The notes beneath the pieces are model-generated. The model searched no databases. It saw only the letters and a list, made by a program, of their open reading frames with translations, and had not been told where the DNA came from. Shown piece by piece: positions 16,886-24,826 of a stretch of DNA of 64,000 bases. The stretch is from positions 62,001-126,000 of the forward strand of contig UQNS01000001.1 of the NCBI GenBank assembly GCA_900542465.1, read 5' to 3'. The position numbers and the translations under genes are program-made. Source of the DNA: an uncultured Eubacteriales bacterium. GTDB lineage: Bacteria > Bacillota > Clostridia > Lachnospirales > Lachnospiraceae. Positions within the stretch are counted from its first letter, which is position 1; the number at the start of each line of letters is the position of its first letter.

Positions 16886-17950
16886 ATGAAGAAAGTTATC
16901 GCATTAGTAGCTGCAGCATGTGCAACCGCAGGTTGTCTGGCAGCGTGTGGGAGTAAGCCGGCGACGGATACACAGAAGACAGCAGCAGTTTCAGAAAAAA
17001 AACTAAAGGTAGTTACAACAATATATCCTGAGTATGACTGGGTCAAGCAGATCCTTGGTGACAAAGCGGATAAAGCTGAAGTTACTAATCTTATCAATAA
17101 TGGTGTGGACCTTCACAGCTACCAGCCGACTGCTCAGGATATCATGAAGATCTCTGAAGCGGATATCTTTATTTATGTTGGTGGAGAGTCAGATAAATGG
17201 GTGGATAATGTTATTAAGTCAGCTAACAACAAAAAACTTGTGGCTGTAGATCTCATGAAGACACTTGGAGAATCTAACATAAAAGAAGAGGAAGTTGTTG
17301 AAGGAATGCAGTCAGAGGACCACGATCACGACCATGACCACGACCACGATCATGATCATGATCACGGCAGTGATAAAGATAAAGACCATGATCACAGTGA
17401 TGAAGAAGAGAAGGAATATGACGAGCATGTATGGCTCTCATTAAAGAAAGCCAGTTTCTTATGTGATTCAATTGCGACTGCACTTGAAAAGGCTGATCCT
17501 GATAATGCCGGTACATATTCAGCTAATGTAAAAGCCTACAAGGAAAAACTGAGCAAGCTTGATGCAGAATACAAGAAGACAGTGGATGCAGCCACAGTAA
17601 AGACTGTGTTATTTGGAGACAGATTCCCGTTCAGATATATGGTGGACGATTACGGACTTAAATACTATGCTGCATTTGTGGGTTGTTCAGCTGAGACAGA
17701 GGCAAGTTTTGAGACTATTTCATTCCTTGCAAAAAAAGTAGATGAATTAGGCTTAAAGAGTGTATTGACTATTGAAGGTTCAAATCATAAGATAGCAGAG
17801 ACTATCATTCAGAATACAAAAGATAAAAATCAGAAGATCTTAACACTTGATTCTTTACAGTCAACTACTGATGCAGATGTTAAAAATGGTAAAACGTACC
17901 TCTCTGTTATGGAAAGCAATCTGAAAGTGTTGAAAGAAGCTTTGAAATAA
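16886..17950 (+). CDS. znuA: Zinc ABC transporter substrate-binding lipoprotein (ZnuA/AdcA type)
   Basis: A 354-aa lipoprotein that captures Zn2+ outside the membrane. The signal peptide ends in a lipobox LAAC with the acylated cysteine at position 21. The mature protein starts with KLKVVTTIYPEYDWVKQILGD, typical of cluster A-I solute-binding proteins. Between the first ligand region (GVDLHSYQP) and EHVWLSLK lies a disordered loop of alternating His and Asp (about residues 147-172), the usual zinc-chaperoning loop of ZnuA. Further ligand-type segments are FGDRFPFRYMVDDYGL and TIEGSNHK. It is first in an operon with znuC and znuB, 52 bp after the Fur-family gene. Manganese-specific paralogues lack the His-rich loop, so zinc is favoured. 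Confidence 0.92.
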   Translation: MKKVIALVAAACATAGCLAACGSKPATDTQKTAAVSEKKLKVVTTIYPEYDWVKQILGDKADKAEVTNLINNGVDLHSYQPTAQDIMKISEADIFIYVGGESDKWVDNVIKSANNKKLVAVDLMKTLGESNIKEEEVVEGMQSEDHDHDHDHDHDHDHDHGSDKDKDHDHSDEEEKEYDEHVWLSLKKASFLCDSIATALEKADPDNAGTYSANVKAYKEKLSKLDAEYKKTVDAATVKTVLFGDRFPFRYMVDDYGLKYYAAFVGCSAETEASFETISFLAKKVDELGLKSVLTIEGSNHKIAETIIQNTKDKNQKILTLDSLQSTTDADVKNGKTYLSVMESNLKVLKEALK

Positions 17951-17965
17951 AGGAGCCTTTAATTT

Positions 17966-18673
17966 ATGGAATTACTCACCTGTGATGATTTTGCCATAGG
18001 GTATGATCAGAAGATCGTTGTTGATAATTTGAGTTTTAAAGTTGATGAAGGTGACTATTTATGTATCGTGGGAGAGAACGGTGCAGGTAAAAGTACCTTG
18101 GTAAAAACGTTACTTCGACTGCAAGAGCCTATTAGGGGCAGCCTTAAGGTGAGTAATGATCTAAAAGCAAATGAGGTGGGTTATCTTCCTCAGCAGACTA
18201 TAGTCCAGAGAGATTTTCCTGCAACAGTAGAGGAGATAGTTCTGTCCGGATGTCAGGGAAGGACCGGTCTCAGGCCTTTCTATAATAGGCAGGAAAAAAA
18301 TCTGGCCGAGAAGAATATGGAAAAAATGAGGATCAGAGATCTGGCAAAACGAAGCTACAGAGACCTGTCAGGAGGGCAGCAGCAAAGAGTGCTTCTTGCA
18401 AGGGCTTTGTGTGCTACGCAGAAACTTCTGATCCTTGATGAGCCGGTTTCAGGTCTTGATCCTAAGGTAACTCATGATATGTATGAGCTTATAAAGGATC
18501 TGAACAGGGACGGGATCACGATAATAATGATCTCACATGATATCAATGCAGCAGTGCGTTACGCGAGTCATATACTTCATGTAGGTAAAAAATGGTTTTA
18601 TGGAGAGACTAAGGATTATATCAAAAGTGACTTAGGAAGGCTGTTTTTAGACCAGGATGGGGGTGAAGCGTAA
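17966..18673 (+). CDS. znuC: Zinc ABC transporter ATP-binding protein
   Basis: A 235-aa ATPase of the zinc/manganese importer family. Walker A GENGAGKST is at residues 36-44, followed by a Q-loop (GYLPQQ), signature LSGGQQQRVLLARAL, Walker B LLILDEP, D-loop SGLD and the switch histidine in ISHDINAA. It lies 15 bp after znuA with an AAGGAG site, and its stop overlaps the permease start (TAATG). It powers zinc uptake together with the permease and lipoprotein encoded on either side. The regulator is presumably the upstream Fur-family protein, though no separate palindrome is seen inside the operon. Confidence 0.92.
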   Translation: MELLTCDDFAIGYDQKIVVDNLSFKVDEGDYLCIVGENGAGKSTLVKTLLRLQEPIRGSLKVSNDLKANEVGYLPQQTIVQRDFPATVEEIVLSGCQGRTGLRPFYNRQEKNLAEKNMEKMRIRDLAKRSYRDLSGGQQQRVLLARALCATQKLLILDEPVSGLDPKVTHDMYELIKDLNRDGITIIMISHDINAAVRYASHILHVGKKWFYGETKDYIKSDLGRLFLDQDGGEA

Positions 18674-19527
18674 TGGCGGAAATATTTTCTACACTTCATC
18701 ATTATATGCAGTTTCCGTTTGTAGGAAGAGCGCTTATAGTAGGCGTACTTATCGCCCTGTGTTCATCTTTACTGGGAGTAACACTGGTATTAAAAAGATT
18801 TTCGTACATAGGCGATGGTCTGTCCCACGTTGCATTTGGAGCAATGGCTATTGCAACTGTTATGAGATTGACTAATCAAATGTATCTTATACTGCCGGTA
18901 ACTGTAATATGCGCTGTATTTCTTCTCAGGACCGGTCAGAATGCCAGAATAAAAGGAGATGCAATAGTCGCTATGATCAGTGTATCCTCTCTGGCATTAG
19001 GATATCTGATCTTAAATATTTTTAAAGGCGCATCAGCCAACCTTGCCGGAGATGTCTGCACTACTCTTTTTGGTTCTACGTCGATCCTTACTATTCAGAA
19101 AACTGAATTGTGGATATGCATTGTCCTTTCAATCGCAGTGGTTGCAGTCTTCATTATTTTTTATAATAAGATCTTCGCAGTAACTTTTGACGAAAACTAT
19201 GCTAAGGCAACGGGAGCTAATGTAGCAAGGTATAATTTACTTATTGCGGTTATTATTGCGGTGATCATCGTACTTGCGATGAATCTGGTCGGTTCCCTTC
19301 TTATATCTGCGCTGGTTATTTTTCCGGCACTGTCCGCTATGAGGATATGCCAGAGCTTTAAGGGCGTAACGATATTTTCAGCGATCCTGTCAGTATCATG
19401 TGCAGTACTGGGGATCCTGATCTCTATCCTGGCCGGGACACCGGTTGGAGCAACGATTGTCGCAGTTGATGCAGTTGCGTTTATTATATGCTTTATTATT
19501 GGATTGATTGCAAAAGGTGGTAGGTAA
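18673..19527 (+). CDS. znuB: Zinc ABC transporter permease
   Basis: A 284-aa membrane permease of the ABC-3 (zinc/manganese) family with seven to nine hydrophobic helices. Family motifs include LGVTLVLKRFSYIGDGLSH near residue 35, with the conserved GDGLSH, and NLVGSLLISALVIFPALSA near residue 200. The start overlaps the znuC stop by one base, indicating translational coupling. The C-terminal region (GTPVGATIVAVDAVAF) is also typical. It forms the membrane channel for the ZnuA/ZnuC pair, and the next gene begins two bases after its stop. Confidence 0.92.
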   Translation: MAEIFSTLHHYMQFPFVGRALIVGVLIALCSSLLGVTLVLKRFSYIGDGLSHVAFGAMAIATVMRLTNQMYLILPVTVICAVFLLRTGQNARIKGDAIVAMISVSSLALGYLILNIFKGASANLAGDVCTTLFGSTSILTIQKTELWICIVLSIAVVAVFIIFYNKIFAVTFDENYAKATGANVARYNLLIAVIIAVIIVLAMNLVGSLLISALVIFPALSAMRICQSFKGVTIFSAILSVSCAVLGILISILAGTPVGATIVAVDAVAFIICFIIGLIAKGGR

Positions 19528-19528
19528 A

Positions 19529-20089
19529 ATGAAAAAAAAGAAAGTAATCGCCATAGCAGCCAGCGTTGCAGCATTATTGACGATAGTCGGCTGCGGAAAA
19601 GAACTTAAGCCTGTTGAAACATCACAGCCTACGACGAGCAAGATTACGGCAAATGTAACTAACACAGGAGGCATCACACAGCCTACAACTCATGGTGCGT
19701 CTAAAATAAGTGACGAAGATAAGGCATTAATGATGAGCAGCGGAGATGTAGATCTTGATCTGACTAAATTATCGGCAACTATGGTTTATTCAGAGATATA
19801 TAATATGATGGTCTCACCTGATAAATATGTAGGCAAAAAAATAAGGGTAAATGGTATATATGCTACAGCGGAAGATCCATCAACAGGAAAGCGGTATTTT
19901 GCTGTGATAAATCAGGACGCGACCAAATGCTGCTCACAGGGGATAGAGTTTGAACTAATTGATACATATAAGTATCCGGATGATTATCCTAAGGCAGACA
20001 GCAATATAATAGTAGAGGGAACATTTGAGACTTATAAAGAGGGAAGTACGACCTATTGTGTTTTAAGAAATGCAAAGCTTGTAGGCTGA
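19529..20089 (+). CDS. Lipoprotein with OB-fold-like domain, zinc-operon accessory
   Basis: A 186-aa lipoprotein with a lipobox ending at C22 (LLTIVGC) and a Thr-rich linker (residues 30-60). A C-terminal domain follows, containing SPDKYVGKKIRVNGIYATA, TKCCSQGIEFEL and NIIVEGTFETYKEG. This pattern resembles the C-terminal domain of the TIGR03943/UPF0703 proteins found with zinc-regulated genes, which also carry a paired-cysteine motif. The two adjacent cysteines may bind metal (inference). I chose the ATG at 19529, after AGGTGGTAGG, over an in-frame ATG at 19508 inside znuB. It ends the znuABC operon, and a role in extracellular zinc capture is plausible but unproven. Confidence 0.75.
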   Translation: MKKKKVIAIAASVAALLTIVGCGKELKPVETSQPTTSKITANVTNTGGITQPTTHGASKISDEDKALMMSSGDVDLDLTKLSATMVYSEIYNMMVSPDKYVGKKIRVNGIYATAEDPSTGKRYFAVINQDATKCCSQGIEFELIDTYKYPDDYPKADSNIIVEGTFETYKEGSTTYCVLRNAKLVG

Positions 20090-20118
20090 TATCCTGAAGA
20101 GAAAAGTGATATACTGCG

Positions 20119-20161
20119 CCCATACAGGACATTGAAAGATGATCCGGATGGGATTTTTTAT
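20119..20161 (+). terminator. Probable terminator of the zinc operon
   Basis: CCCATACAGGA pairs, with bulges, to TCCGGATGGG, followed by ATTTTTTAT. The stem is imperfect, so confidence is moderate. The rest of the gap up to 20350 shows no gene. Confidence 0.5.
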
Positions 20162-20349
20162 AGGGGCTATAATTTTTTATCATTATTATTTGGAAAAGAT
20201 ACACTATAGAAGTTACTTTTAATGATGATCGTAAATCAGATCAATTTGAAGTATATGCACAACATACGCTTTGGGAATAGTAAAACCGATCCGGTATGTT
20301 AGAATGTTCATGTAACCTGAAATTTAAGATCAAATGAAAGGAAGAGACT

Positions 20350-20661
20350 ATGATCGTTGTAAATACAGATTTTATTACAGGAAAAGAAATTGAGACTGTC
20401 GGATTGGTAAAGGGCAGTACGATCCAGACCAAGAATTTCGGAAAAGACATGGGCGCCGGACTGAAGAGTATTATCGGTGGAGAACTTAAAGGATATACAA
20501 GTATGATGAATGAAGCAAGAGACATTGCAATGGATAGAATGATAGATGATGCTAAAAATATGGGAGCCGATGGCATAGTCAATGTCAGATTCTCTACTTC
20601 CAGTATTATGAATGGAGCAGCAGAAGTAATGGCATATGGAACAGCCGTAAGATTTAAGTAA
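20350..20661 (+). CDS. YbjQ/UPF0145 family protein
   Basis: A 103-aa protein of the YbjQ (DUF74) family, small pentameric proteins sometimes described as heavy-metal binding. The sequence opens VNTDFITGKEIETVGLVKG and carries the conserved helix EARDIAMDRMIDDAKNMGADGIVNVRF, ending AYGTAVRF. Length and all landmarks fit the full family. It appears to be monocistronic, with a ribosome-binding site AAAGGAAG nine bases before the ATG and a strong terminator after it. Its cellular role is unknown; the location between zinc and peroxide-defence genes is only circumstantial. Confidence 0.88.
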   Translation: MIVVNTDFITGKEIETVGLVKGSTIQTKNFGKDMGAGLKSIIGGELKGYTSMMNEARDIAMDRMIDDAKNMGADGIVNVRFSTSSIMNGAAEVMAYGTAVRFK

Positions 20662-20682
20662 ATTTAATATAAATTAAAGCTA

Positions 20683-20747
20683 AAAAAGCTGCAGCATATC
20701 GCCAGGATCTCTGTAAGAACCTCGTAATACTGCAGCTTTTTCTTTTT
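20683..20747 (+). terminator. Rho-independent terminator after ybjQ-like gene
   Basis: AAAAAGCTGCAG pairs with CTGCAGCTTTTT across a 35-base loop, and ends in TTTTTCTTTTT. Confidence 0.7.
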
Positions 20748-20759
20748 GAAAAATAAAAG

Positions 20760-20787
20760 TTGACATATTTATAATATTTGATACAAT
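20760..20787 (+). promoter_or_regulatory. Promoter of the peroxidase-ohrR operon
   Basis: TTGACA (20760-20765), a 16-bp spacer and TACAAT (20782-20787). The predicted transcription start is near 20794, immediately before the palindromic operator. Confidence 0.75.
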
Positions 20788-20794
20788 ATGTTTG

Positions 20795-20811
20795 TGTAAA
20801 ATGATTTTACA
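20795..20811. promoter_or_regulatory. 17-bp palindromic operator, Fur/PerR type
   Basis: TGTAAAAT, a central G, then ATTTTACA: a perfect 8-1-8 palindrome lying on the predicted transcription start. Its 11-base core AAAATGATTTT is identical to the core of the operator at 16303-16325. PerR or the nearby Fur-family protein are candidate binders. Confidence 0.65.
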
Positions 20812-20828
20812 ATTGGAGGTAGTATAGG

Positions 20829-21362
20829 ATGTCGATTTATGATTATTCAGTTATAGATGCAAAGGGTGAGGAGCATTCATTAGATCAGTACAAAGGAAAA
20901 GTGCTTTTGATCGTTAATACGGCAACCGGCTGTGGATTTACACCGCAGTACAAGGATCTGGAGAAAATGTATGAAGATTTCAATGCGAGGGGCTTTGAGA
21001 TCCTGGATATTCCTTGTAACCAGTTTGGAAACCAGGCTCCGGGAACAGATGAGGAGATCACGGAGTTCTGTACACTTAAGTACGATACACATTTTCCGCA
21101 GATGAAAAAGTCAGATGTTAATGGTCCGGATGCACTGCCATTATATGGTTACCTTAAAAAAGAGGCCGGATTTAAGGGCATGGGTAAGGGCCCTAAGGCT
21201 ATGATGCTCAACATGGTAACTAAAAAGATGAAATTGGATGATGATGATATAAGATGGAATTTTACAAAATTCCTTATTGACCGTGAAGGTAACGTAGTTG
21301 CAAGATTTGAGCCTGTTAACAAAATGGCGGATGTTGCCGGTGAAGTAGAAAAGTTATTGTAA
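20829..21362 (+). CDS. Glutathione peroxidase family peroxidase
   Basis: A 177-aa thiol peroxidase that reduces H2O2 and organic hydroperoxides. The peroxidatic residue is cysteine, C35 in NTATGCGFTPQY, not selenocysteine. The second family segment ILDIPCNQFGNQ supplies the conserved glutamine and a candidate resolving cysteine (C63), and the tryptophan-asparagine pair is in DIRWNF. Cys-type bacterial enzymes usually use thioredoxin. A gamma-glutamylcysteine or glutaredoxin system is also encoded in this window. The gene is the first of an operon with an OhrR-type regulator 14 bp downstream, and its promoter carries a Fur/PerR-like palindrome. Confidence 0.92.
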   Translation: MSIYDYSVIDAKGEEHSLDQYKGKVLLIVNTATGCGFTPQYKDLEKMYEDFNARGFEILDIPCNQFGNQAPGTDEEITEFCTLKYDTHFPQMKKSDVNGPDALPLYGYLKKEAGFKGMGKGPKAMMLNMVTKKMKLDDDDIRWNFTKFLIDREGNVVARFEPVNKMADVAGEVEKLL

Positions 21363-21376
21363 TAAAGGGGCTGAAT

Positions 21377-21805
21377 ATGTCTGATAAGTTAGATGAAGGA
21401 TTAAAACTGGATAATCAATTATGCTTCCCGTTATATGCGGCAGCAAGGAAAGTTGTTGGTGCATATACACCGTTTTTGAAGCCGTTAGGACTTACGTATA
21501 CTCAGTATATCGTGTTCATGGTGTTGTGGGAAAATGATGATCTTACCGTAGGTGAGATCGGGAAAAAACTTATGCTGGATAATGGCACCCTGACGCCTCT
21601 CCTGAAGAAAATGGAAGAGGCAGGTCATCTTACCCGCAAGAGAAGCGAAAAGGATGAGCGAGTAGTTACAGTATCTCTTACTGGGGAAGGTAAAGAGATG
21701 AAAAATAAAGTCAAAGGCGTTCCTGTGGAAATGAAGCAGTGTATAAAGCTGGATCCGGGTGAAGCTAAGACTTTATATAAAATACTGTATAAATTATTAG
21801 ACTAA
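21377..21805 (+). CDS. OhrR-like MarR-family peroxide-sensing regulator
   Basis: A 142-aa winged-helix repressor. The N-terminal motif LDNQLCFPLYAAARKV, with cysteine C16, and the following GLTYTQYIVFMVLWE match OhrR, in which that cysteine is oxidised by organic hydroperoxides and releases DNA. The recognition region is KLMLDNGTLTPLLKKMEEAGHLTRKRS, and the wing carries DERVVTVSLT. It has no second cysteine in the usual two-cysteine OhrR position, only C in MKQCIKL near the C-terminus, which could act as partner. Co-transcribed with the peroxidase, it likely regulates that operon or an Ohr gene elsewhere. A terminator follows. Confidence 0.88.
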   Translation: MSDKLDEGLKLDNQLCFPLYAAARKVVGAYTPFLKPLGLTYTQYIVFMVLWENDDLTVGEIGKKLMLDNGTLTPLLKKMEEAGHLTRKRSEKDERVVTVSLTGEGKEMKNKVKGVPVEMKQCIKLDPGEAKTLYKILYKLLD

Positions 21806-21816
21806 AAAATATTTTT

Positions 21817-21860
21817 ATGCATTCCTGATAAGCTTTGTTTTAGAGGAATGCATTTTTTAT
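21817..21860 (+). terminator. Rho-independent terminator after ohrR-like gene
   Basis: ATGCATTCCT (21817-21826) pairs with AGGAATGCAT (21844-21853) and is followed by TTTTTTATT. Confidence 0.8.
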
Positions 21861-21990
21861 TATTTAATTAGACACATTTTGTATATTAACTAATAGCTAT
21901 TACAAAATATTGTGTTATACTGATGCAAACGTTAAGTATTGAGATGAAATATATAGATAAACAAAGAAACGGTTTCTGAAAGGAGCAATT

Positions 21991-22950
21991 ATGAGTTTTA
22001 AAAAAGTAGTTTTAGCAGGTGGCGGAGTATTAGGAAGTCAGATAGCTTATCAGTCAGCATATTGCGGATTTGATGTGACTATCTGGCTCAGAAGTGAGGA
22101 ATCAGTCGGAAGATGCAAGCCTAAGGTGGAAAGACTGCATGGTATCTATATTCAGACCTTAGAAGCTTTTAAGTCACAGCTTGGAGACCCTATGGCTGTA
22201 AGAATGTTCCCAAGAGGGCTGTATCCGAATCCTGAAGATCTGACAGTGGAAAAGATCGACCAGCTCAAGGCTGATGCTGACAGAGCATTTGAGAACATCA
22301 AGTATGAAACAGACATGGAAGCTGCATTTGCTGATGCTGATTTTGTTATCGAAGCTATGGCAGAAAATCCACAGGCCAAGATCGACTTTTACCAGGCTAT
22401 TGCCAAATATCTTCCTGAAAAGACAGTACTTGCAACTAACTCATCATCAATGCTGCCAAGTACATTCGCACAGTACACAGGAAGACCTGAAAAGTATCTT
22501 GCTCTTCATTTTGCAAATAATATCTGGAAGGGCAATACGGCAGAGATCATGGGACATCCTGGAACAGAGCAGAAATACTATGACGAAGTGGTAAAATTTG
22601 CGGAAGAGATCAGAATGGTTCCTCTCTGCCTCAAGAAAGAGCAGCCGGGCTATATTATCAACTCAATGCTTATCCCATTCCTCAATGCGGGTCAGCAGCT
22701 CCTTGCCAAGGAAGTAGCTGATTTTGAAACTATAGATAAGACATGGAGGATATGTACAGGAGCGCCTCTCGGTCCCTTCCAGATCCTTGACGTGGTTGGT
22801 CTTACGACAGCCTACAATGTGGTTATGAACAATCCGGATGCGAAAGATCCGGAATCTGTTAACGGTAAGATCGCAGCGATTCTTAAAGAAAGGATCGATG
22901 CAGGAAAAACAGGTATCAATGATGGAGAAGGCTTCTACAAATATAAGTGA
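21991..22950 (+). CDS. 3-hydroxyacyl-CoA dehydrogenase (NAD-binding family)
   Basis: A 319-aa oxidoreductase that interconverts 3-hydroxyacyl-CoA and 3-oxoacyl-CoA with NAD(H). The N-terminal Rossmann motif GGGVLGSQIA is at residues 10-19. The catalytic region LATNSSSMLPSTFA, then ALHFANNIWKGN, carries the serine and histidine of the family. C-terminal helices include PGYIINSMLIPFLNAG and GAPLGPFQILDVVGL. It is a stand-alone, slightly long single-domain enzyme with a WKGN instead of the common FNP after the histidine, so its substrate may differ from hydroxybutyryl-CoA. The ribosome-binding site is AAAGGAG. The last codons and stop lie in a 24-bp segment repeated 900 bp downstream, suggesting that an element once integrated at its 3' end. 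Confidence 0.85.
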   Translation: MSFKKVVLAGGGVLGSQIAYQSAYCGFDVTIWLRSEESVGRCKPKVERLHGIYIQTLEAFKSQLGDPMAVRMFPRGLYPNPEDLTVEKIDQLKADADRAFENIKYETDMEAAFADADFVIEAMAENPQAKIDFYQAIAKYLPEKTVLATNSSSMLPSTFAQYTGRPEKYLALHFANNIWKGNTAEIMGHPGTEQKYYDEVVKFAEEIRMVPLCLKKEQPGYIINSMLIPFLNAGQQLLAKEVADFETIDKTWRICTGAPLGPFQILDVVGLTTAYNVVMNNPDAKDPESVNGKIAAILKERIDAGKTGINDGEGFYKYK

Positions 22951-22958
22951 TTTATAAT
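22935..22958 (+). repeat. Putative attL-like direct repeat (left copy)
   Basis: Covers the last codons and the stop of the hydroxyacyl-CoA dehydrogenase gene. The copy at 23835-23858 matches at 19 of 24 positions. The inner 15 bases, TAAGTGATTTATAAT here, differ at one position. Both copies flank the broken tyrosine recombinase. Confidence 0.5.
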
Positions 22959-23072
22959 AAAATTTACATTAACGCCTAAAAGCCAGTATTTATGTAGCTT
23001 TACGTTTAATGGCATTTCATACAATTGACATTTAGGGGAAAAAAGGGGCAAAAAAAATACAAAAGTGGCGAA

Positions 23073-23846
23073 TTAAAGCAATTTAATATTATCCATCTGC
23101 TTGTTATATTCTTCTATTTTTTTATTTGTTATATGCAAATATACTTATTTTGTGATATTGTTCCCTTTATGCCCCAATCTTTGACTAATGGCTTCTAGTG
23201 TCATGCCATTTTCAAACATTAGTGACGCATGTGTGTGTCTTAAGGAATGTAATGTGAACTCATAATTTAGTGCATGTGAGGTGTATTTTTTAAAATTTTT
23301 GTTTAACGTATCGTATATTAAAAAATCACTGTTAATTCTAGAGAATAAAAGATTGCTAAGATAACCAAAACATATTTGCCGTTTTTTGCTAAATTTAATA
23401 ATTTCTTTTAAAAGCTTGAATAATTCAGTTTGTATATATATTGTTCTTGCACTTGTATATGTCTTTGGATCTAATATAATTTTTTAGTCGGGTTGAAAGT
23501 CTTATCAATGTTTATAGTTCTGTTATTAAGATCTATATCGTCATATGTTAATGGTATAAGTTCACCGATACGCAAACCACTTAAAGCGAGAAATTGTATA
23601 ATAAAACGGTATTGTTCATCGTCAATATGGCTTATTAGCTTATTTAGTTCTTCTTTTTCCATATATTTGTGACTAATATCTTTTTTAATATTTTCAGTTC
23701 GATATAAGCGTATACGATTGATCCATGGTGCTTCTTTTATTAGTTCTTCAGATATTGCCCAGTTTATGATGGGTTTAAATTTTTTGATTATATTGTTTTT
23801 TGTAGTATTTTTTGTAATGTTCAAATCTAAGCATTTATAAAAGTAA
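23073..23846 (-). pseudogene. Decayed tyrosine recombinase / integrase
   Basis: Remnant of a phage- or ICE-type integrase read on the minus strand. The first part (from about 23846 to 23476) gives a core-binding fragment (IINWAISEELIKEAPW) and the start of the catalytic domain (FLALSGLRIGELIPLTYDDIDL, carrying the first catalytic arginine). A frameshift near 23485 moves to a second frame encoding the rest (LDPKTYTSARTIYIQTE, then HSLRHTHASLMFENGMTLEA and LGHKG, with the HxxR motif). A TAA stop near 23147 interrupts ITK*VYLHIT just before the catalytic tyrosine, and the last helix ends at 23073. The N-terminal arm-binding domain is missing. It cannot be functional. A+T content is higher than in its neighbours, consistent with foreign origin. 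Confidence 0.82.
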
Positions 23847-23858
23847 GTGGTTTATAAT
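23835..23858 (+). repeat. Putative attR-like direct repeat (right copy)
   Basis: Partner of 22935-22958, with 19 of 24 bases shared and the inner stretch reading TAAGTGGTTTATAAT. A terminator that could once have ended the dehydrogenase gene lies 13 bp beyond it. Confidence 0.5.
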
Positions 23859-23871
23859 TTTTAAACAGCTA

Positions 23872-23908
23872 AAGATTCTGTCAGTGGAAACTGACGGAAT
23901 CTTTTTTG
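23872..23908 (+). terminator. Rho-independent terminator downstream of the integrase remnant
   Basis: AAGATTCTGTCAG pairs with CTGACGGAATCTT (one G-T pair) around TGGAAA, followed by TTTTTTG. It probably was the original terminator of the dehydrogenase gene before insertion of the element. Confidence 0.8.
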
Positions 23909-23965
23909 TTATACTGATACAGGTATATTGAGTGGATAATTAAAAAAGAAAAGGCGGATACGGAT

Positions 23966-24688
23966 TTGGATGATCAGTTTACAAGAGTAGAGTTCATTAT
24001 TGGGAAAGAAAAACTGGAAAAATTACATAAAAAAAGGGTGGCTATATTTGGCATAGGCGGAGTGGGAAGTTTCGTGGCCGAAGGTCTGGTAAGAAGCGGT
24101 GTCGGAAGGTTTGATCTGATCGATAAGGATGAGATAGATGTAACTAATATCAACAGACAGATACATGCTACCCACAGGACTATAGGTCAGGAAAAAGTGG
24201 AGGTAATGGCTGCGCGCATGAGGGAGATAAATCCGGATGCAGAGATCATAGTGCATAAAACTTTTTTTCTTCCCGACACATCGGATAAGTTTGATTTCTC
24301 ACAGTATGACTATGTGGTAGATGCTGTGGATACTGTAACGGCAAAAATAGAGATCATTACAAAGGCGGTCGAAGCAGGAGTTCCGGTCATCTCAAGCATG
24401 GGAGCAGGAGATAAGATGGATCCGACCAGATTCCAGGTGGCTGATATCTATAAAACGAGCGTAGATCCGCTTGCTAAGGTGATGAGGAGAGAACTGAAAA
24501 AGCGCGGTATAAAAAAATTAAAGGTGGTTTTCTCTACTGAAGAACCGCAGGTTCCTGAGTTTCGTCATGTTCCTGATAAGACGGGCGGAGAGAGAACTAA
24601 ACTTCCGCCGGCATCTTTGGCTTTTGTCCCGTCAGTTGCCGGATTCATAATAGCCAGCCAGATATTCAGAGAGTTTACGGAAGAATAA
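23966..24688 (+). CDS. tcdA: tRNA threonylcarbamoyladenosine dehydratase (TcdA/CsdL-like)
   Basis: A 240-aa E1-like enzyme that cyclises the t6A modification of tRNA in an ATP-dependent step. The Rossmann nucleotide loop GIGGVGSFVAEGLVRSGVG is near residue 29. It is followed by LIDKDEIDVTNINRQIHA, which supplies the adenylation aspartate and arginine, and VVDAVDTVTAKIEI. MGAGDKMDPTRFQV and the C-terminal PPASLAFVPSVAG are typical of TcdA rather than ThiF or MoeB. The CxxC zinc motifs of MoeB-type enzymes are absent, as expected for this subfamily. The TTG start has an AAAGGCGG site eight bases upstream. It is monocistronic between the integrase scar and the DUF438 gene. Confidence 0.9.
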   Translation: MDDQFTRVEFIIGKEKLEKLHKKRVAIFGIGGVGSFVAEGLVRSGVGRFDLIDKDEIDVTNINRQIHATHRTIGQEKVEVMAARMREINPDAEIIVHKTFFLPDTSDKFDFSQYDYVVDAVDTVTAKIEIITKAVEAGVPVISSMGAGDKMDPTRFQVADIYKTSVDPLAKVMRRELKKRGIKKLKVVFSTEEPQVPEFRHVPDKTGGERTKLPPASLAFVPSVAGFIIASQIFREFTEE

Positions 24689-24732
24689 GTATATGTACAG
24701 GTTTCTTTTTAATATAAAACTATAAAACGAAA

Positions 24733-24752
24733 TATGTTGCTTTTGCAACATA
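24733..24752. promoter_or_regulatory. 20-bp palindrome, CRP/FNR-type geometry
   Basis: TATGTTGC, spacer TTTT, then GCAACATA: a perfect 8-4-8 inverted repeat 75 bp upstream of the hemerythrin-PAS gene. The TTGC-N4-GCAA core has the spacing of CRP/FNR-family sites. A transcript hairpin is the alternative, but no T-tract follows. Confidence 0.45.
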
Positions 24753-24826
24753 CAGGTTAGGGCGGACTAATCTATTATAGATATATCAGATGCGTTTTAA
24801 ATAATAAAAAGAAGAGGTTAGGTGCC

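Noticed and set aside
17320..17400. GATCAC/GACCAT tandem repeat as a possible repeat array or CRISPR-like structure
   Set aside because: It is the codon repeat of the His-Asp loop of ZnuA, in frame and expected for the family.
17274..17516. Antisense open frame rich in His/Arg/Asp
   Set aside because: It is the complement of the His-Asp codons of znuA, and no ribosome-binding site is present.
19508..19528. Extended start of the zinc-operon lipoprotein
   Set aside because: The extension is within znuB and would push the lipoprotein signal away from the N-terminus.
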